From Colocasia esculenta (taxonomy: Eukaryota > Streptophyta > Magnoliopsida > Alismatales > Araceae): a DNA stretch of 64,000 nucleotides. Numbering within the stretch: position 1 is the first letter of the stretch; each line of letters opens with the position of its first letter. The translations under genes were made by a program, and so were the position numbers. Location of the stretch: the NCBI GenBank assembly GCA_014218235.1, contig CM024766.1, positions 18,077,346-18,141,345 on the forward strand, in the 5' to 3' direction. The notes under the pieces are model-generated. The model did no database searches, was not told where the DNA came from, and was given only the letters and a program-made list of their open reading frames with translations. This document shows, one piece after another, positions 34,353 to 45,691 of the stretch.

Positions 34353-35498
34353 GTTTGCAATTATAAAGGTATTAAAAGCCATATTATGCATGATTATTCA
34401 AGAAACGGTAATTTCCAGTGATTAGTATCATGTTTAGGTAATGTTATGCATGATTTAATATTGTTAGACAGTCATGATAGGTTCTATAAACTGAAGTATA
34501 TGTGTTTGAATGGTATGCTCCTGGAGGTGGACAAGTACCACTGGTTAGAGTGGAGAGGGCTTCTCCCGGTTCTGCGCAGTTACCAATATTCGTCACTATA
34601 ATGCCTAAGTGACGGGTATGTGTTATGTGATATGTGTGTCCTTCTTTATGGTGGTTCGGACTATGTGGCACGACAAAAGAAAGATAATGTGTAAAAATGT
34701 GAAATGTGTGTGAATGTGCAAAGTGTTCATGTGAAAGAGATGTGCTAACGTGTTACAATGTGAAATAATGTGAACCCATGTGATCATGTTATATTTATGT
34801 TAAACAGCAAGAAAAATATGTAATTATGTGATATAAAAGCATGTAAAAAGTGATAGATATCATGCTAGGTTGTTAGTAACCATGTGTTTAATTTCATGAT
34901 CAAGTTAATTGGAAGATTGTTGTGAATGAGTTGCATTTGATATAATGATTTCAAGTTAAAGACCATGTGTAGAAAGCATGTTATAGGTCATTTATTGTAT
35001 TTGTTCATTATGACATGAACCATGTGGTAAGAATTACTCTTGTTTTTAAAAGGATAGCATGAATGTGATATGTGTAATGATGTGCCAATGGGTTACTTGC
35101 TGAGTCTTTTGTGAAGACTCATACTTTCTTTAACATACAAGTGAGTCAGGTGTCCCCGTACTTGAGGACGACATTGTGAGGAGCGACTCCGAGTGAGAGG
35201 AGTAGCGAGATTGTGGAGGACTATTGCATAGCTTGTACTTTCTTTACTAGTATGTGGACAATGTTATGTTATGGACATATATAATTATGGACTTTGTTTT
35301 TTTTCATTGCTACTATATAGACTGTGGAATGTGTGAATGATGATAGAATAAGAATCTCTTTCAATTCCGCTATACTTCTTTTGTTATTTATGTACATCTC
35401 TAGCTATTGTGTTGTGTTGGATACATGTCCATTGTGACGACACACTTTATATCGATGTAGATTGGTATAATCGTACCGGTATAAAGAGGGTCGTTACA
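34353..35498 (+). repeat. Right part of old Tekay-like LTR (E)
   Basis: It shares the GGTGGACAAGTACCACTGGTTAG block (34520-34545), the ATGTG-rich tract, the TGAGTC hairpin (35101-35121) and the end GGGTCGTTACA with other Tekay LTRs. No iMet primer site follows the end, so it is a solo LTR or a 3' LTR of an element lying to the left. It has no gene. Confidence 0.8.
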
Positions 35499-35505
35499 TA
35501 CCATT

Positions 35506-35710
35506 TGTGACGACCCAACCAACAAATTTGCCCAACAACCATACTAGTTGGTACACTTCCCAGGAAGGTCACCCATCCCGGGTCTACTCCCAACTGAGCA
35601 TGCTTAACTTCAGAGTTCTTTTCCTACTCGAGCTCTGAAAATGACAAGTCCGAGTTGTTGGTAACTTGTTGATTTAGTCCATTTAACATATTCTTATTTG
35701 GGGTGTTATA
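35506..35710 (-). mobile_element. Cassandra-like TRIM LTR remnant containing 5S rRNA sequence
   Basis: On the minus strand it runs from TATAACACCCC to GGGTCGTCACA and carries a stretch homologous to plant 5S rRNA in the middle, the defining feature of Cassandra TRIM elements. No matching target duplication or second LTR is visible, so it is a remnant or solo LTR. The boundaries are approximate. Confidence 0.6.
35554..35622 (-). other. 5S rRNA-derived sequence
   Basis: The minus strand contains AAGAACTCTGAAGTTAAGC, GCATGCTC and GGGATGGGTGACC followed by TCCTGGGAAGT. These match the A box, intermediate element and C box region of plant 5S rRNA genes. Flanks do not match the 5S gene ends, so it is not a functional 5S gene. 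Confidence 0.75.
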
Positions 35711-35768
35711 ATCTACGCCTCTTATATAAGCGATGTCGTCACCGCTGCTCACATATAGCACATAATCA
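35711..35768. other. Short unassigned spacer before element C
   Basis: 58 bp containing TTATATAAGCG. It may belong to the 5S-derived remnant or be a flank of element C; nothing decisive is visible. Confidence 0.4.
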
Positions 35769-36032
35769 TGTTGGGTTACAATGTGTATGATGACATGTGC
35801 TTAAATATTTTTGATGATGTCTAACATAATTGATGTTACATTGATGTTGGAAACATGATAAATATGACAAAGACATGAAATAAATGAACAAATGAACATA
35901 GTGCTTCTATGACTATTCATGTATTCATTATATCTCACATAGAATGTCTTTTTATGTAGGTGTGAATGCACACAAGACAATCAACCAAAGTCAAGTGCAA
36001 AAGACCAAGAAATACACTTCAAGTGGTCATGT

Positions 36033-36245
36033 GTCGACAACCCCCAAGGCATGTGTCGACAGATAGACCAATCCAGGACAAATAGGCTACTAGAAACACA
36101 TTTACAGCAGTATGTGTCGACAGATACAGGATGCATGTCGACAGCCAGCATATCGCCTGTCGACAGATCCAGTCTTCTAGGAACTAGCATAGTTCTGGAA
36201 ACCAGAAGTCTGCAGTAGGTGTCGACAACTATAAATCACTTGTCG
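36033..36245. repeat. GTCGACA palindrome array in U3 of C LTR
   Basis: At least seven GTCGACA-containing words, several in the full CTGTCGACAG palindrome form, lie within about 210 bp directly upstream of the TATA-like site at 36337. Confidence 0.85.
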
Positions 36246-36875
36246 ACAGATGATGAGAAAAGTTAGAAACATGATTGTGATATGTTCTATATTAGGGTGA
36301 TCCCTTTAAGCACGACTCTCCATACTTGGTCACCCATATATATAGACCATATGAAGGTATTTTTGCAGCAAGAAGCCACGATACCAAAACCCTAACCAAA
36401 GGTCAGAAGAAAAGCTTCTCTCTGCTACTCTGCTTCAACTCTCCATCCAGTTCAAGGAAGATCCATCTCACGAACGGAGTTGAAGTCGGTTTGTCCACGG
36501 TTCAAGCTTCTACATCATCTGATAATCATCAAGTTGAAGCTTGGAGTTCTTCTGGATGACCACCACGAAGAGTTCTTCATCAGGATTTATTTCTACTTCT
36601 CAGAACTCTTCTTCTTCAACACTTTTCACTACTCTGTGTGTGTGGCAGTGGTTCAGGCATCTCTTGTGCTTGATTCATGTGTGGGTTGTTGTTCTGATTG
36701 CATGTTTGCATCAGACAACGTGCATGTGTGTTTGTAGAGTTGAACTCGCTGATAAGAAGTCATTCTGCGTGTGTGCGGACGGTGGATGTAGGATACACAA
36801 GTTGTGTACTCCGAACCACCTTAAATCTTCGTGTCCTATGGTTTGCACATTTTCACAGTAGATGTTTGATAGGCA

Positions 36876-36880
36876 TGTTG
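36876..36880. repeat. Likely target site duplication of solo LTR G (TGTTG)
   Basis: TGTTG on the left and CGTTG at 39779-39783 on the right match in four of five bases, consistent with one later mutation. Confidence 0.6.
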
Positions 36881-36949
36881 TGTAAGGTCTCGGGTCTTTA
36901 GTGGATCCTTATTGGGTCTGTAGAGGTCCTGTGTGGTTGACGGCCAAGG

Positions 36950-36957
36950 CTTGCCGT
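36950..36957. repeat. 8-bp target site duplication of MITE, left copy
   Basis: CTTGCCGT on the left and CTTGCTGT at 38032-38039 on the right match in seven of eight bases; 8 bp is the hAT length. Confidence 0.75.
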
Positions 36958-38031
36958 TAGGGGTGTAAACGAGCCGAGTCGAGCCGAGTAGTATGCTGCT
37001 CAAACTCTGTTCGTTAATTTTTAATCGAGTTCGAGCCGAGCTCGAGTATTGAAAATGCCTGTTCAAACTCGGCTCGTTTAAATATTCTCGAGCTCGAGCT
37101 CTTAACGAGTATCTTAACGAGCTTAATTGAATTTGCGAGTTCGTATATATAAGTAAATCCAATCCAATCTACAAGTAAAAAACTGATCGTTCATAAGACC
37201 TAAATTTATCTTATTTCAAGCTCATATCTCAATAGCTTTGATAAGTTGCTTAATTTAACAATTTTAATATAATGTTTGAAATATATTCATAATTTATCAC
37301 AAGCAATATGAAATTAATAGATAGACACCGCAAGATATGGGGTTGGTGCACGAAAAGGTAGGGGCCGTGCTGCAACTCCCCTTCGCACACCGCCCAGAGC
37401 CCCCTTTCTGCACCGTCGGTGACTGTACTGCGGTCGCTGAGAGCACCGTCTACCACTGATAGATGGTCCCCAATGGTCATCAGAGATGCCAGTGGCCGAC
37501 AACGTGCCCCTCGGCCCCACCGGAGGGCTCACCTACTGCGTAGGTCGGTCTTGGGAGGAAGAAAATACTTGATATGATGGGGAACCTTGCAACACTAAAT
37601 TTTGTGTTCATGCCCCTATTTACATGATTTGTGTATATATCCTCATTTACATAATTTGTGTATATACACTGTGGATTTAGTCTATGACATTTAAGCCTTC
37701 ATAAATATTTTATATTGTAATAATAACTGTATAAAAATAAATAAATATTTTTATATCAATATATACTTATTATATTTACAGAAATATTTAAACGAAGTGT
37801 TAGCGAGTACTTAGACAAGCTCTTAACGAGTATTTAATCGAGCTCTTAAACGAGCTGTTCACGAGTATAATCAAGCCGAGCTCATAAGTGTTCAACTCGG
37901 CTCGTTTATGAATCGAGCTTTTTTTTGTTGTTCAAACTTGGTTCGTTAATTAAATAAACAAGTCGGACCGAGCTTTTATCGAGTCGAGTTTCAAACTACT
38001 CGTCGAACGTATCGGCTCGTTTACACCCCTA
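36958..38031. mobile_element. hAT-type non-autonomous DNA transposon (MITE)
   Basis: Terminal inverted repeats TAGGGGTGTAAACGAGCCGA at both ends, an 8-bp target duplication and many subterminal CGAGC/GCTCG motifs are typical of hAT elements. The core is AT-rich except for a GC-rich block at 37322-37560. I see no transposase. Confidence 0.82.
37322..37560. other. GC-rich block inside the MITE
   Basis: About 240 bp of GC-rich sequence abruptly embedded in AT-rich flanks. It may be a captured host gene fragment. I do not recognise the product in any frame. Confidence 0.5.
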
Positions 38032-39924
38032 CTTGCTGTTGAGTCAGAGTCAGCGTCCAGAGATGTGGACGTTTGATGAAGAACTCAACGACAGGAAATC
38101 TGGATGTTAGTCTGTAGGCGGTTCAGTTGGCAACCAGATATGTTGACGTCGACTAACCAGTCCTGTTGAAATAGGGCAGCCCGAGAGCAGAGTTCCTTCT
38201 TCTCCTTTCCTCTCCCTTCTTCCACCTTTGCTTTTCTTGGTTTTCCACAGCTTCTGTTGGGTGATTTGAGCTCGTGGGAAGGCCCTGGATCGTGTGGCGT
38301 TCCTAGATCGGGCGGGAAACGCGAGATTTTGGTGTGATCCGCGTGGAGTCTTCGGGGGAATCCGGCGCGATTAGTGGCTGTTTGGGGATTCTTAAGGGCT
38401 TCTGAGGTAGGGACTTAACCCCTATAACCCTCCCCAACAAACTAGCATGCCCAATTAAGTGAATTGGAATGCAATTTATGGTTTAGGGTTTGGGTTGTAG
38501 CATGCCGGGATTTGGGTAAATTAGATAATCTAGGTGTTAGACTATTTAGTTTTAATGTTCTGGTAGTGTAGATTGATGAGAGGGAGTGTTTCCTTCCATC
38601 AGTCGAAATCTGGTTGAGTGTTTCTGCCCATTGGGACTGATTCGGTTCAGTTCTGGGTATGGGGGACTGAAGATATCAACGTCCACATCTATTGACGTTG
38701 AGATCTTCAGGGTGATTTAAACGACAATGTTGATTGCCGTTTAGTTATTGTTGACGGCATAGGGGCTGCCGTTTATCTCTGATTGGCGGCAATCGATGTG
38801 GTCGTTTATATTCTGTGTCCCAGCAGACTTGAGTTGTGTGTTTAGAGGCGATTGACATGTGATGTCCGCCCTAATAGCACCAGTGGGCCAGGCTTAGAGT
38901 GTGACTCCGCCTGTGCTTTTGAGTGGTTGTTTGTAGCACGAGGTGTTTACTACTGTATGGAGTTTCAGACGTTGAGTGTGTTCCGTCTGTTGTACGCGCG
39001 TTGCGTTACCGTGTACCCGTTTCTGTTGTGTTACCTAGGCGTGGGTGCGACTTCGTCTAGATGACTAGCGTGTGGTTGTCCTCCGCTAGTGAGCCAGGAC
39101 GCCGAGTGCGACTCTGTCCTGTGCGTACTCCTTTTGGTGGTTTTGAGCCGATCTCCGTGGAGCCCTTTCTCTACCGCTAGGGTCAAGCGTAGGGGAAAAA
39201 CCGGTCGTGGACCAGACGCGAGAGAGAGCGTCTGTAGTGTGCACACGTGGCTGGGGTTGAGAGCCTCTGTGGTGACGGGACGCCGAGCCACAGACCCTAG
39301 CTGAGTCCTACTTGCTGTGTGTGTGAGTGTGTGTTACTGAGCCGCGTGGTTTACAATTTTGTGTTGTGGTGCGACGTGTACTTACTTTCAGTTTTTACTT
39401 TCCGCACTTTAGTTTAGTTGCCGGTGGGGTTACTTTTCCCTACTGGGTCTCTTTTCTTGAGACTCACTCCCTTCCCTTTCAGGTGGGTCTTCGTCGACTC
39501 CCGTTCCAGGTGAGTCTAGTCACTCCGGTGTTGGTGCTCCCTAGCTGCAGTGAGTTGTACCTTTTTGTTGTACTCTGTACTCTATACTTTGTCTCAGACT
39601 CTGAGATTGTATATATTATGTTTATAGTGGAATTTTACTGCTTTGCATGGTGTGTATCTTCTTACATATAGTCTCCTCGGACTTTCACTTCCTACCCTTC
39701 CGAGCTTGTCTCGTGGGTTAGCGGGTCAGAATTCGGGTTACTGGTTGTTACTGGTAATGCGGATTCTGGGTCGTTACACGTTGATTATTCACACGCTAGA
39801 TAAGTTGCTTAGTTTCTAATCACAACTTGCACACATACCACAGTTCGAATTCAATACATGTCTATCTAAGTTTTCAATAAGTCAGTGTTGGATCGAAAAG
39901 AAGGTTATAGTGCTTCTAATTGAT

Positions 39925-39956
39925 AGTAATCTATTTAACCCCCCTTCTAGATTACT
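39925..39956 (+). other. U5 stem-loop with C-run loop, element C
   Basis: AGTAATCTA pairs with TAGATTACT (9 bp) around a loop containing TTAACCCCCC, 27 nt before the LTR end. Equivalents lie in D and F. Confidence 0.7.
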
Positions 39957-39985
39957 GCTTTAGATAATTCTGAGCACCTTTCAAT

Positions 39986-39997
39986 TGGTATCAGAGC
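39986..39997 (+). promoter_or_regulatory. Primer binding site, tRNA-iMet type (C)
   Basis: TGGTATCAGAGC two bases after the LTR end. Confidence 0.95.
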
Positions 39998-40058
39998 GAG
40001 GTTTCTCTGATTTACTGCTTTAATAGCTTGATCTCACGATCAGGAGAAATTTGGTCTC

Positions 40059-43000
40059 ATGGAAACTAACAAGGGATTTATGGCTGAAGGACACTCAGTG
40101 TCTAGGCCTCCCTTCTTTGATGGCACTGACTACACCTACTGGAAAAATCGTATGCAGGTGTGTTAGGATCGGATATTCGGTTATGACAAAGCTAGAAGGG
40201 GGGGTTGAATAGATTTGCAGCGGAAACTTAAGCAATTTAAGAATTACTTTGGATTAAAAGATCTACTCAATTAAAACCCCTTTGATCTGATGTAATGTGT
40301 GTGAACAAATTAACAAGTAGTGTGTAGATGAAATCCCTAGGCATGCATCTAGCGCAACACAATGCAAACCACAAGTCAAACCACAGTGCACAAGGGATTT
40401 TTTAGGTGGTTCAGAGATCACACCACGTGTCTCCTACGTCCACCCCTCACACAGTGAGGACACACTACTCAAGAACTGAGTACAACACACACACACGAGC
40501 ACAACGGCTCAACCACACACACACACACGCTAGATCAAGTCCACAAAAGATCAGATCCTCTAGCCTTGATCTGACCAACACACCACACACGTTGTCTGAT
40601 GCAAACACGCAATCAGAACAACAATCCACACATGGATTAAGCACAAGGAACGCTTGAACCACTACCACACACACAAAGATATGAAAGGTGTAGAAGTAGA
40701 AGAGTTCAGAGATGTAGAAGTATATCCTGATGAAGAACTCTTCGTGGTGGTCGTCCGGAAGAACTCCAAACTTCGTTTGGATGAAGATCAGTTGATGGAG
40801 AAGCTTGAACCATGGACGAACCGGCTTCAACTCCGCTTGGAAGATGGATCTTCTTCGCTCTGGTCGGAGGGATGAAGCAGGGTAGCAGGAAGAAGCTCTT
40901 CTCTTGAGTTTTTCTTAGGGTTTTGATATGGTGGCTTCTTACTGCGAAAATAGCCTCATATGATCCTCATATATGGGTGTCCAAACATAGAGAGTCGTGC
41001 TTAAAGGGATCACCCAAATATAGATCATATCCTGGCCATTAGATCTTCCCAAAACTCCGTCTGTCGATAGCCGACTTGCTGTTGTCGACAGGTGCTGACA
41101 GGTTTGCAAAATCCAGAAGACTGGCCTTCCAGGAAACCATTTTCTGTGTGTATCTGACGACAGGTCACTATTCATCTGTCGACAGGTGCACTATTCATCT
41201 GTTGACAACACACAATTCATCTGTTGACAGCTACTTGTTCCAGTAGCTTCTCTTGTTCTTTTGCACTTGGATTTTGTAGCTTGTCTTGTGTACATTCACA
41301 CCTACATTAAAAGACATTCTAAGTGAGATATAATGAATACATAAGTGACCATAAGAGCATTTTTTTCACTTGATCATTTGATTCATGTCTTTGTCATTGT
41401 CATCATGATTGAACCATTCACATAACATCAATTAGTATTGCTCATCATCAAAAATATTTAAGCACTTGTTACATTCTCCCACATGAGAACCCAACAAGGT
41501 GTTTCTGAGAGCTCAAGACTAGGAGCTATGGAAGATCGTCAGCAAGGGGCCATCTATGAAGGTACGTCTGAGGTAAGGGAAACTAAAGCGAGCATGTTAG
41601 TGTCTGAATATGAAATGTTTAAGATGAAAAATGAAGAAACCATTTCAGACATGTTTGCTAGATTTATGATCATAATAAATGGCTTGAAAGGTCTTAAGAA
41701 AGAATATAGTGAGAGTGACTTAGTAAGGAAGATACTTCGGTCTCTTCCATCATCCTGGCATACTAAGGCCACTGTCATTGAGGATTCTAAAGACCTTTCC
41801 GTAATGAAATTGAATGAGCTAATTGGATCCCTATTGACTTATGAAATAAACCTGAAAAGAAAAGAAACTGAGGTTACTCCTAGAAAATCCATTGCTTTAA
41901 AAGCCTCTAACAAAAGTTCTTCAAGTTCCAAGAAAGAGGTTCAACAGGAAAGTGATGAATCTGAACCGTCTAGTGATAGTGAGAATGATGAAATGGCCAT
42001 GCTCACTAGACAGTTCAAAAAATTCCTCAGGTTCAAAAAGAAAGGCACAGGTAACTTCAAAACTTTTCCAAAGAAAGATTTCTCAAATAAGTTTGAGTCT
42101 AACAAAAAATCTGGCATGATTGTGTGCTATGAGTGCAAGAAACCAGGGCACATGAGAGATGAATGCTCAGAGCTCAAGAAAAAGCTGAAAAAGCACAAGT
42201 TCACTTTCAAGAAAGCCAAGGCAATGATGGCTACATGGAGTGATGAAGATGAAGATGAGAACGCACAAGGAAGCTCTGGAGATGAACAAATTCAGTGCTT
42301 AATGGCAAGGAGTGAAGACTCCGTTGAGGTAAACTCTTCCTTTGAGAATTACTTTGTTGATGAGTGGGAAGAGGCATACACCTTACTATTTCAGAAATTT
42401 TGTGAATATAAATCAGAAAATAAAGCACTGAAAAAAAAGATCACTTCACTTGTTCATAGCACATCCAATGATGAACAGATTGCAATTCTATCTAAAGAAA
42501 TTGAGCTACTAAAAATTGAAAAAGAAAGTCATCTTGCTAAAATGGATTACATCAAAGAAAAACTCCATGAAAATGTAAAAGAAAAACAAGTCCTAAATAC
42601 ACTTGTGGAAACTCTACAACATGAGAATAAAGAGATCCAAAAAGAGATGGAAAAAGCTAAAGTGGAACTAAAAGGAAAAACTGATGATCTCTCACAATTT
42701 GTAAAAGGAAAACAGAATCTTGATGCAGTGTTAGGAGTTAAAATAAATGTAACAAGACATGGGCTTAGATATCAACCAGAAAAACAAAAGAAACTCGGAG
42801 ATAAATTGATCACATCTTTTGTTGATTGCAGTCCAAGTTCAAGTAAGCAAGTTCAAGCTAAAGGTAAAAATGCTCAGGCTAAAGGTAATCAATCTCAAAT
42901 CAATCAAAAGACTTCATCTGTTCTTCAATCTAAGAAAACTGTCGACAAACCCAAAGAGACCTGTCGACAGGCCTGGAAATATGTAGTAAAAGGAATGCCA

Positions 43001-43233
43001 AACAAGCAACAAAAGGCCAAAAACTATCACAAGTTAAATACAACAGTAATAAAATTGTAAAAACTCAAAAACCATCATGCAACTGTTGTAAGAAACTTGG
43101 TCATACAGAAACACAATGCTGGAATAATTTGAACAAGTTAAAATTCAAACAAGTTTGGATTCCAAAGTATTTACTTTTTGGCCTGAATGAAAAATTGGGA
43201 CCCAAAGTAATTTGGGTACCAAAACCTCTTGTG
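40059..43233 (+). pseudogene. gag: C gag, broken and split by solo LTR H
   Basis: It starts at ATG 40059 (GFMAEGHSVSRPPFFDGTDY), is cut at 40160 by solo LTR H and resumes at 41503. Compared with D, the resumed part has a TAG in place of a Tyr codon and a 166-bp deletion just before IYEGTSEVRETK. It then runs through the capsid-like region (LVRKILRSLPSSWHTKATVIEDSKDL), a CCHC knuckle (CYECKKPGHMRDEC, near 42125), an acidic coiled coil and the C-terminal KLGHTETQCW knuckle near 43080-43120, where the frame has shifted. It ends at a TGA at 43234-43236. The encoded gag forms the particle shell. Confidence 0.85.
40161..41497 (-). mobile_element. Solo LTR H, same copia family, antisense in C gag
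   Basis: On the minus strand it starts TGTTGGGTTCTCATG and ends ATCCTAACA, flanked by the perfect duplication AGGTG (40156-40160 and 41498-41502). It matches the C LTR through most of its length, including CTGTCGACAG-type words (about 41059-41240) and a C-run near its end. No internal region: a solo LTR. Confidence 0.92.
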
Positions 43234-43249
43234 TGATCCATCTATGCAG

Positions 43250-44258
43250 AATGCCTAGCAGCCCAAAATCAAAATAAATGGTACTTGGATAGTGGCTGCT
43301 CGAGGCACATGACAGGCGACAAAGAAAAATTCTGTTTGCTGGTGGAAAAAGACGGAGGACAAGTTGTCTTTGGAAGTAACAATAAGGGCCAAATAATTGG
43401 CACAGGTAAGATAGGTAAGTATGCCTCTAACTCAATAGACAATGTGCTCTTAGTTGATGGTCTCAATCACAATCTTCTTAGCATTAGCCAATTGTGTGAT
43501 AAAGGCCATAAAGTCATCTTTGAATCAAATGTATGCCAAATTGTTAATAAAGAAATAGGAAGTCTCAAGTTTTTTGGAAAAAGGGTGAATAACATCTATC
43601 TAGTTGATTTAGATGAACCAGAAAACAAAAATTTGTGTCTTGTTGCACATAAGCAGGATGAATTGACTTTGTGGCATCGTAGACTAGGCCATGCAAGTTA
43701 CAATGTTTTGTACAAGATCATGAGGATGAAACTGGTAAGTGGACTTCCTGAAATTTAGTTCAATAAAAATGAAAGTTTTTGTGATGCATGTGTACAGGGA
43801 AAACAAACCAGAAAGTCTTTCAAATCAAATGCTCCCATAATTACTTCAAAACCTTATGAATTGTTGCACATGGACCTTTTTGGACCTACAAGAACACTAA
43901 GTCTCAATGGCAAACGTTTTCGGTTTGTCATTGTAGATGATTTTTCTAGGTTCACTTAGGTTAAATTTCTAGCCCACAAACATGAAGTTCTGAAAATTTT
44001 TCAAGAGTTCTTCAACAAGATTGAGCATAGCAACATAAACAAAATATGCTTAATCTGCACTGATCATGGGGGGGAGTTTGATAACAATTTATTCTCTGAC
44101 TTCTGCAGGAACCAAGGTATTGATCACAAGTTTTCCACTCCAAGGACTCCGGAACAAAATGGAGTTGTGGAGAGAAAGAATAAAACCTTGGTGGAAATGG
44201 CTCGCACTCTTCTGGTTGAAAGCCAACTTCCAAGGAGCTTTTGGGCAGAAGTAGTGAA
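43250..44258 (+). pseudogene. C protease and integrase, first half
   Basis: The pol part starts right after an acceptor-like TATGCAG. Protease: WYLDSGCSRHMTGD holds the copia active-site DSG near 43285. Integrase: HRRLGHAS and CDACVQGK form the HHCC zinc domain, and VIVDDFSRF opens the catalytic core with TDHGGEFDNN and PEQNGVVERKN following. TAG at about 43756 and a second TAG where relatives have Trp near 43960 interrupt it. Element D is inserted at 44259, within integrase just after FWAEVVN; the sequence continues at 55640. Confidence 0.88.
44254..44258. repeat. Target site duplication GTGAA, left copy, element D
   Basis: Exact copy at 55640-55644. Confidence 0.95.
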
Positions 44259-44508
44259 TGTTGGGTTTTTCATATATCATGTTTTTGATGATCACATTAA
44301 CACCCTTGAACATTGATTTAATGCAAAATTGATGTGCTAACTAACATGAAAAACACCATGAAAGTGATTGAGTTAAACATTGCTAAATCATACAATGTAT
44401 ATCACTAACAATGTATTTGCATGTAGGTGCACAAGCATGAAACATGGAGCATTGAAGAGGCATTGAAGAAATGAGCAAAAAGCACAAATATCTGTCAAAG
44501 AGGTGTAT

Positions 44509-44795
44509 CTGTCGACAGATGCAATGTACCTGTCGACAGATTCACACAGTCATTCCAAGACAGAACTCAGGTTTGCATCTCTGAGTGTATCTGTCGACAG
44601 ATGAAATGTACCTGTCGACAGATACACACAGTCAACCCAGGACAGAGCTCAGGTTTTCTATTCCTGAGTGCATCTGTCGACAGATGCAAACTGCCTGTCG
44701 ACAGATACACTCAGAAACTCATTTTCCTGAAACCCAGTTCTCAGCCTGAGTCTGCCTGTCGACAGATGCAAGTGCACCTGTCGACAGCCGACGGA
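44509..44795. repeat. CTGTCGACAG palindrome array in U3 of D
   Basis: Eight copies of the palindrome CTGTCGACAG within about 290 bp, spaced unevenly, ending about 75 bp before the TATA box. The copy at 54532-54818 is the same array in the other LTR. Confidence 0.92.
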
Positions 44796-44870
44796 AACTT
44801 CAGATTTGGGTTTCCAAATCCGGCCCCACTTGGGTGTTTCCTTCCTCCACGACCCCCACCTTTACCTAAC

Positions 44871-44880
44871 ACTATATAAG
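44871..44880 (+). promoter_or_regulatory. TATA box of D LTR promoter
   Basis: ACTATATAAG sits after the palindrome array and before the R/U5 part. The 3' LTR copy is at 54894-54903. Confidence 0.7.
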
Positions 44881-45552
44881 CATCCTTTTGGAGCCAATTT
44901 CGCAGAGAGCAGCCTCCCATCCAAGAGCCTCCAAGGGACCAAGAGGAAAAGCCCCAAATTGCTGCTCTGCTTCAACTTTCCGCCCAGATCGACGTGGAAT
45001 CACCATCTATGCGGAGCTGAAGCCGGATCGTCATCAATTCAACCTTCTACATCGATCAATCTACATCCAATCGAAGTTTGAAGAGCGTTTGGACGATCCA
45101 CGAGAAGAATTCCAACCGGATTTGTTCCCTAATTCCTAATTCTTCTCCATTTCATAATTTCCATTCCATCGTGTGTGTGTGTGGTTGTGTTTCGAGCATC
45201 CCTTGTGCTTGATTCACGTATTTGTGGTTGTTCTGATCGTGCTTCATCAGACAACGTGTGTGTGGTTGAGTTGTAGTGTTGAACTCGCTCATAAGCAGTC
45301 GTTTCTGCGTGTGTGTGTGGACGGTGGATGTAGGATACACGAGTTGTGTACTCCGAACCACCTTAAATCATCGTGTCTGTGGTTTGTTCGCGTTTTGCGA
45401 TAGATGATTGGTAGGCACGGTGTTCATACGCACGTTTGATTCCCTGTTCTCATTTAAATCAACTCAAGCGGTCTCATACTTAATCGAATTCTAATCAATT
45501 TCATTAAGATGCTGTAGCATCGAAAAGAAGCCATCAATAGTTTAAAATTGCC

Positions 45553-45587
45553 GTAATCTATTCAACCCCCCCCCCCTTCTAGATTAC
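45553..45587 (+). other. U5 stem-loop with C-run loop, element D
   Basis: GTAATCTA pairs with TAGATTAC around a TTCAA plus 11-C loop, 29 nt before the LTR end. The 3' LTR copy is at 55577-55610 with 10 C. Confidence 0.75.
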
Positions 45588-45618
45588 CGTATTGTGTATT
45601 TCCGCATAACTCTTCAAT

Positions 45619-45630
45619 TGGTATCAGAGC
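45619..45630 (+). promoter_or_regulatory. Primer binding site, tRNA-iMet type (D)
   Basis: TGGTATCAGAGC two bases after the 5' LTR. Confidence 0.96.
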
Positions 45631-45691
45631 GGGTTTCTCCGATTTACTGTTGTTCGTCATTTGATCTAGCGATCAGGAGATTTTCGATCTT

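Larger units (their letters stand above)
36881..39778 (+). mobile_element. Solo LTR G, Tekay-like, inside C's LTR
   Basis: The ends TGTAAGGTCTCGGG and GGGTCGTTACA follow the Tekay pattern. It has no internal region. It contains inverted motifs (AACGTCCACAT, TTGACGTT, TTGACGGC, GCCGTTTA) and is itself split by a hAT-type MITE. It is a divergent subfamily relative to B and I. Open frames in it are short and unsupported. Confidence 0.78.
35769..39983 (+). repeat. Element C 5' LTR, split by solo LTR G
   Basis: It starts TGTTGGGTTAC and ends CTTTCA two bases before the primer site. Without G it is about 1.31 kb, close to the D LTR (1358 bp) and H (1337 bp). It carries a cluster of GTCGACA motifs (36033-36245), a TATA-like TATATATAG (36337-36345), and near its end the C-run hairpin at 39925-39956. 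Confidence 0.85.
44259..45616 (+). repeat. Element D 5' LTR
   Basis: From TGTTGGG to ACTCTTCA. The CTGTCGACAG array occupies about 44509-44795, upstream of the TATA box ACTATATAAG (44871-44880). A hairpin with an 11-C loop lies at 45553-45587. Over the compared positions it matches 54282-55639 except for a cluster of differences in the last about 120 bp. Confidence 0.95.

Noticed and set aside
35554..35622. Functional 5S rRNA gene
   Set aside because: Only the middle of 5S is matched and the flanks are unlike 5S gene ends; better explained as part of a Cassandra-like LTR.
36958..38031. MITE as a Tc1/Mariner element with TA duplication
   Set aside because: TA flanks are possible, but the 8-bp near-perfect duplication and the TAGGGGTG terminal repeat fit hAT better.
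44509..44795. Regular palindromes resembling a CRISPR array
   Set aside because: Spacing is uneven, the units are short palindromes, and the context is a plant retrotransposon LTR.
44601..45403. Open frames in the D LTR, identical to frames at 54624-55426
   Set aside because: They exist only because both LTRs carry the same sequence; the frames run through palindrome arrays and have no recognisable domain.
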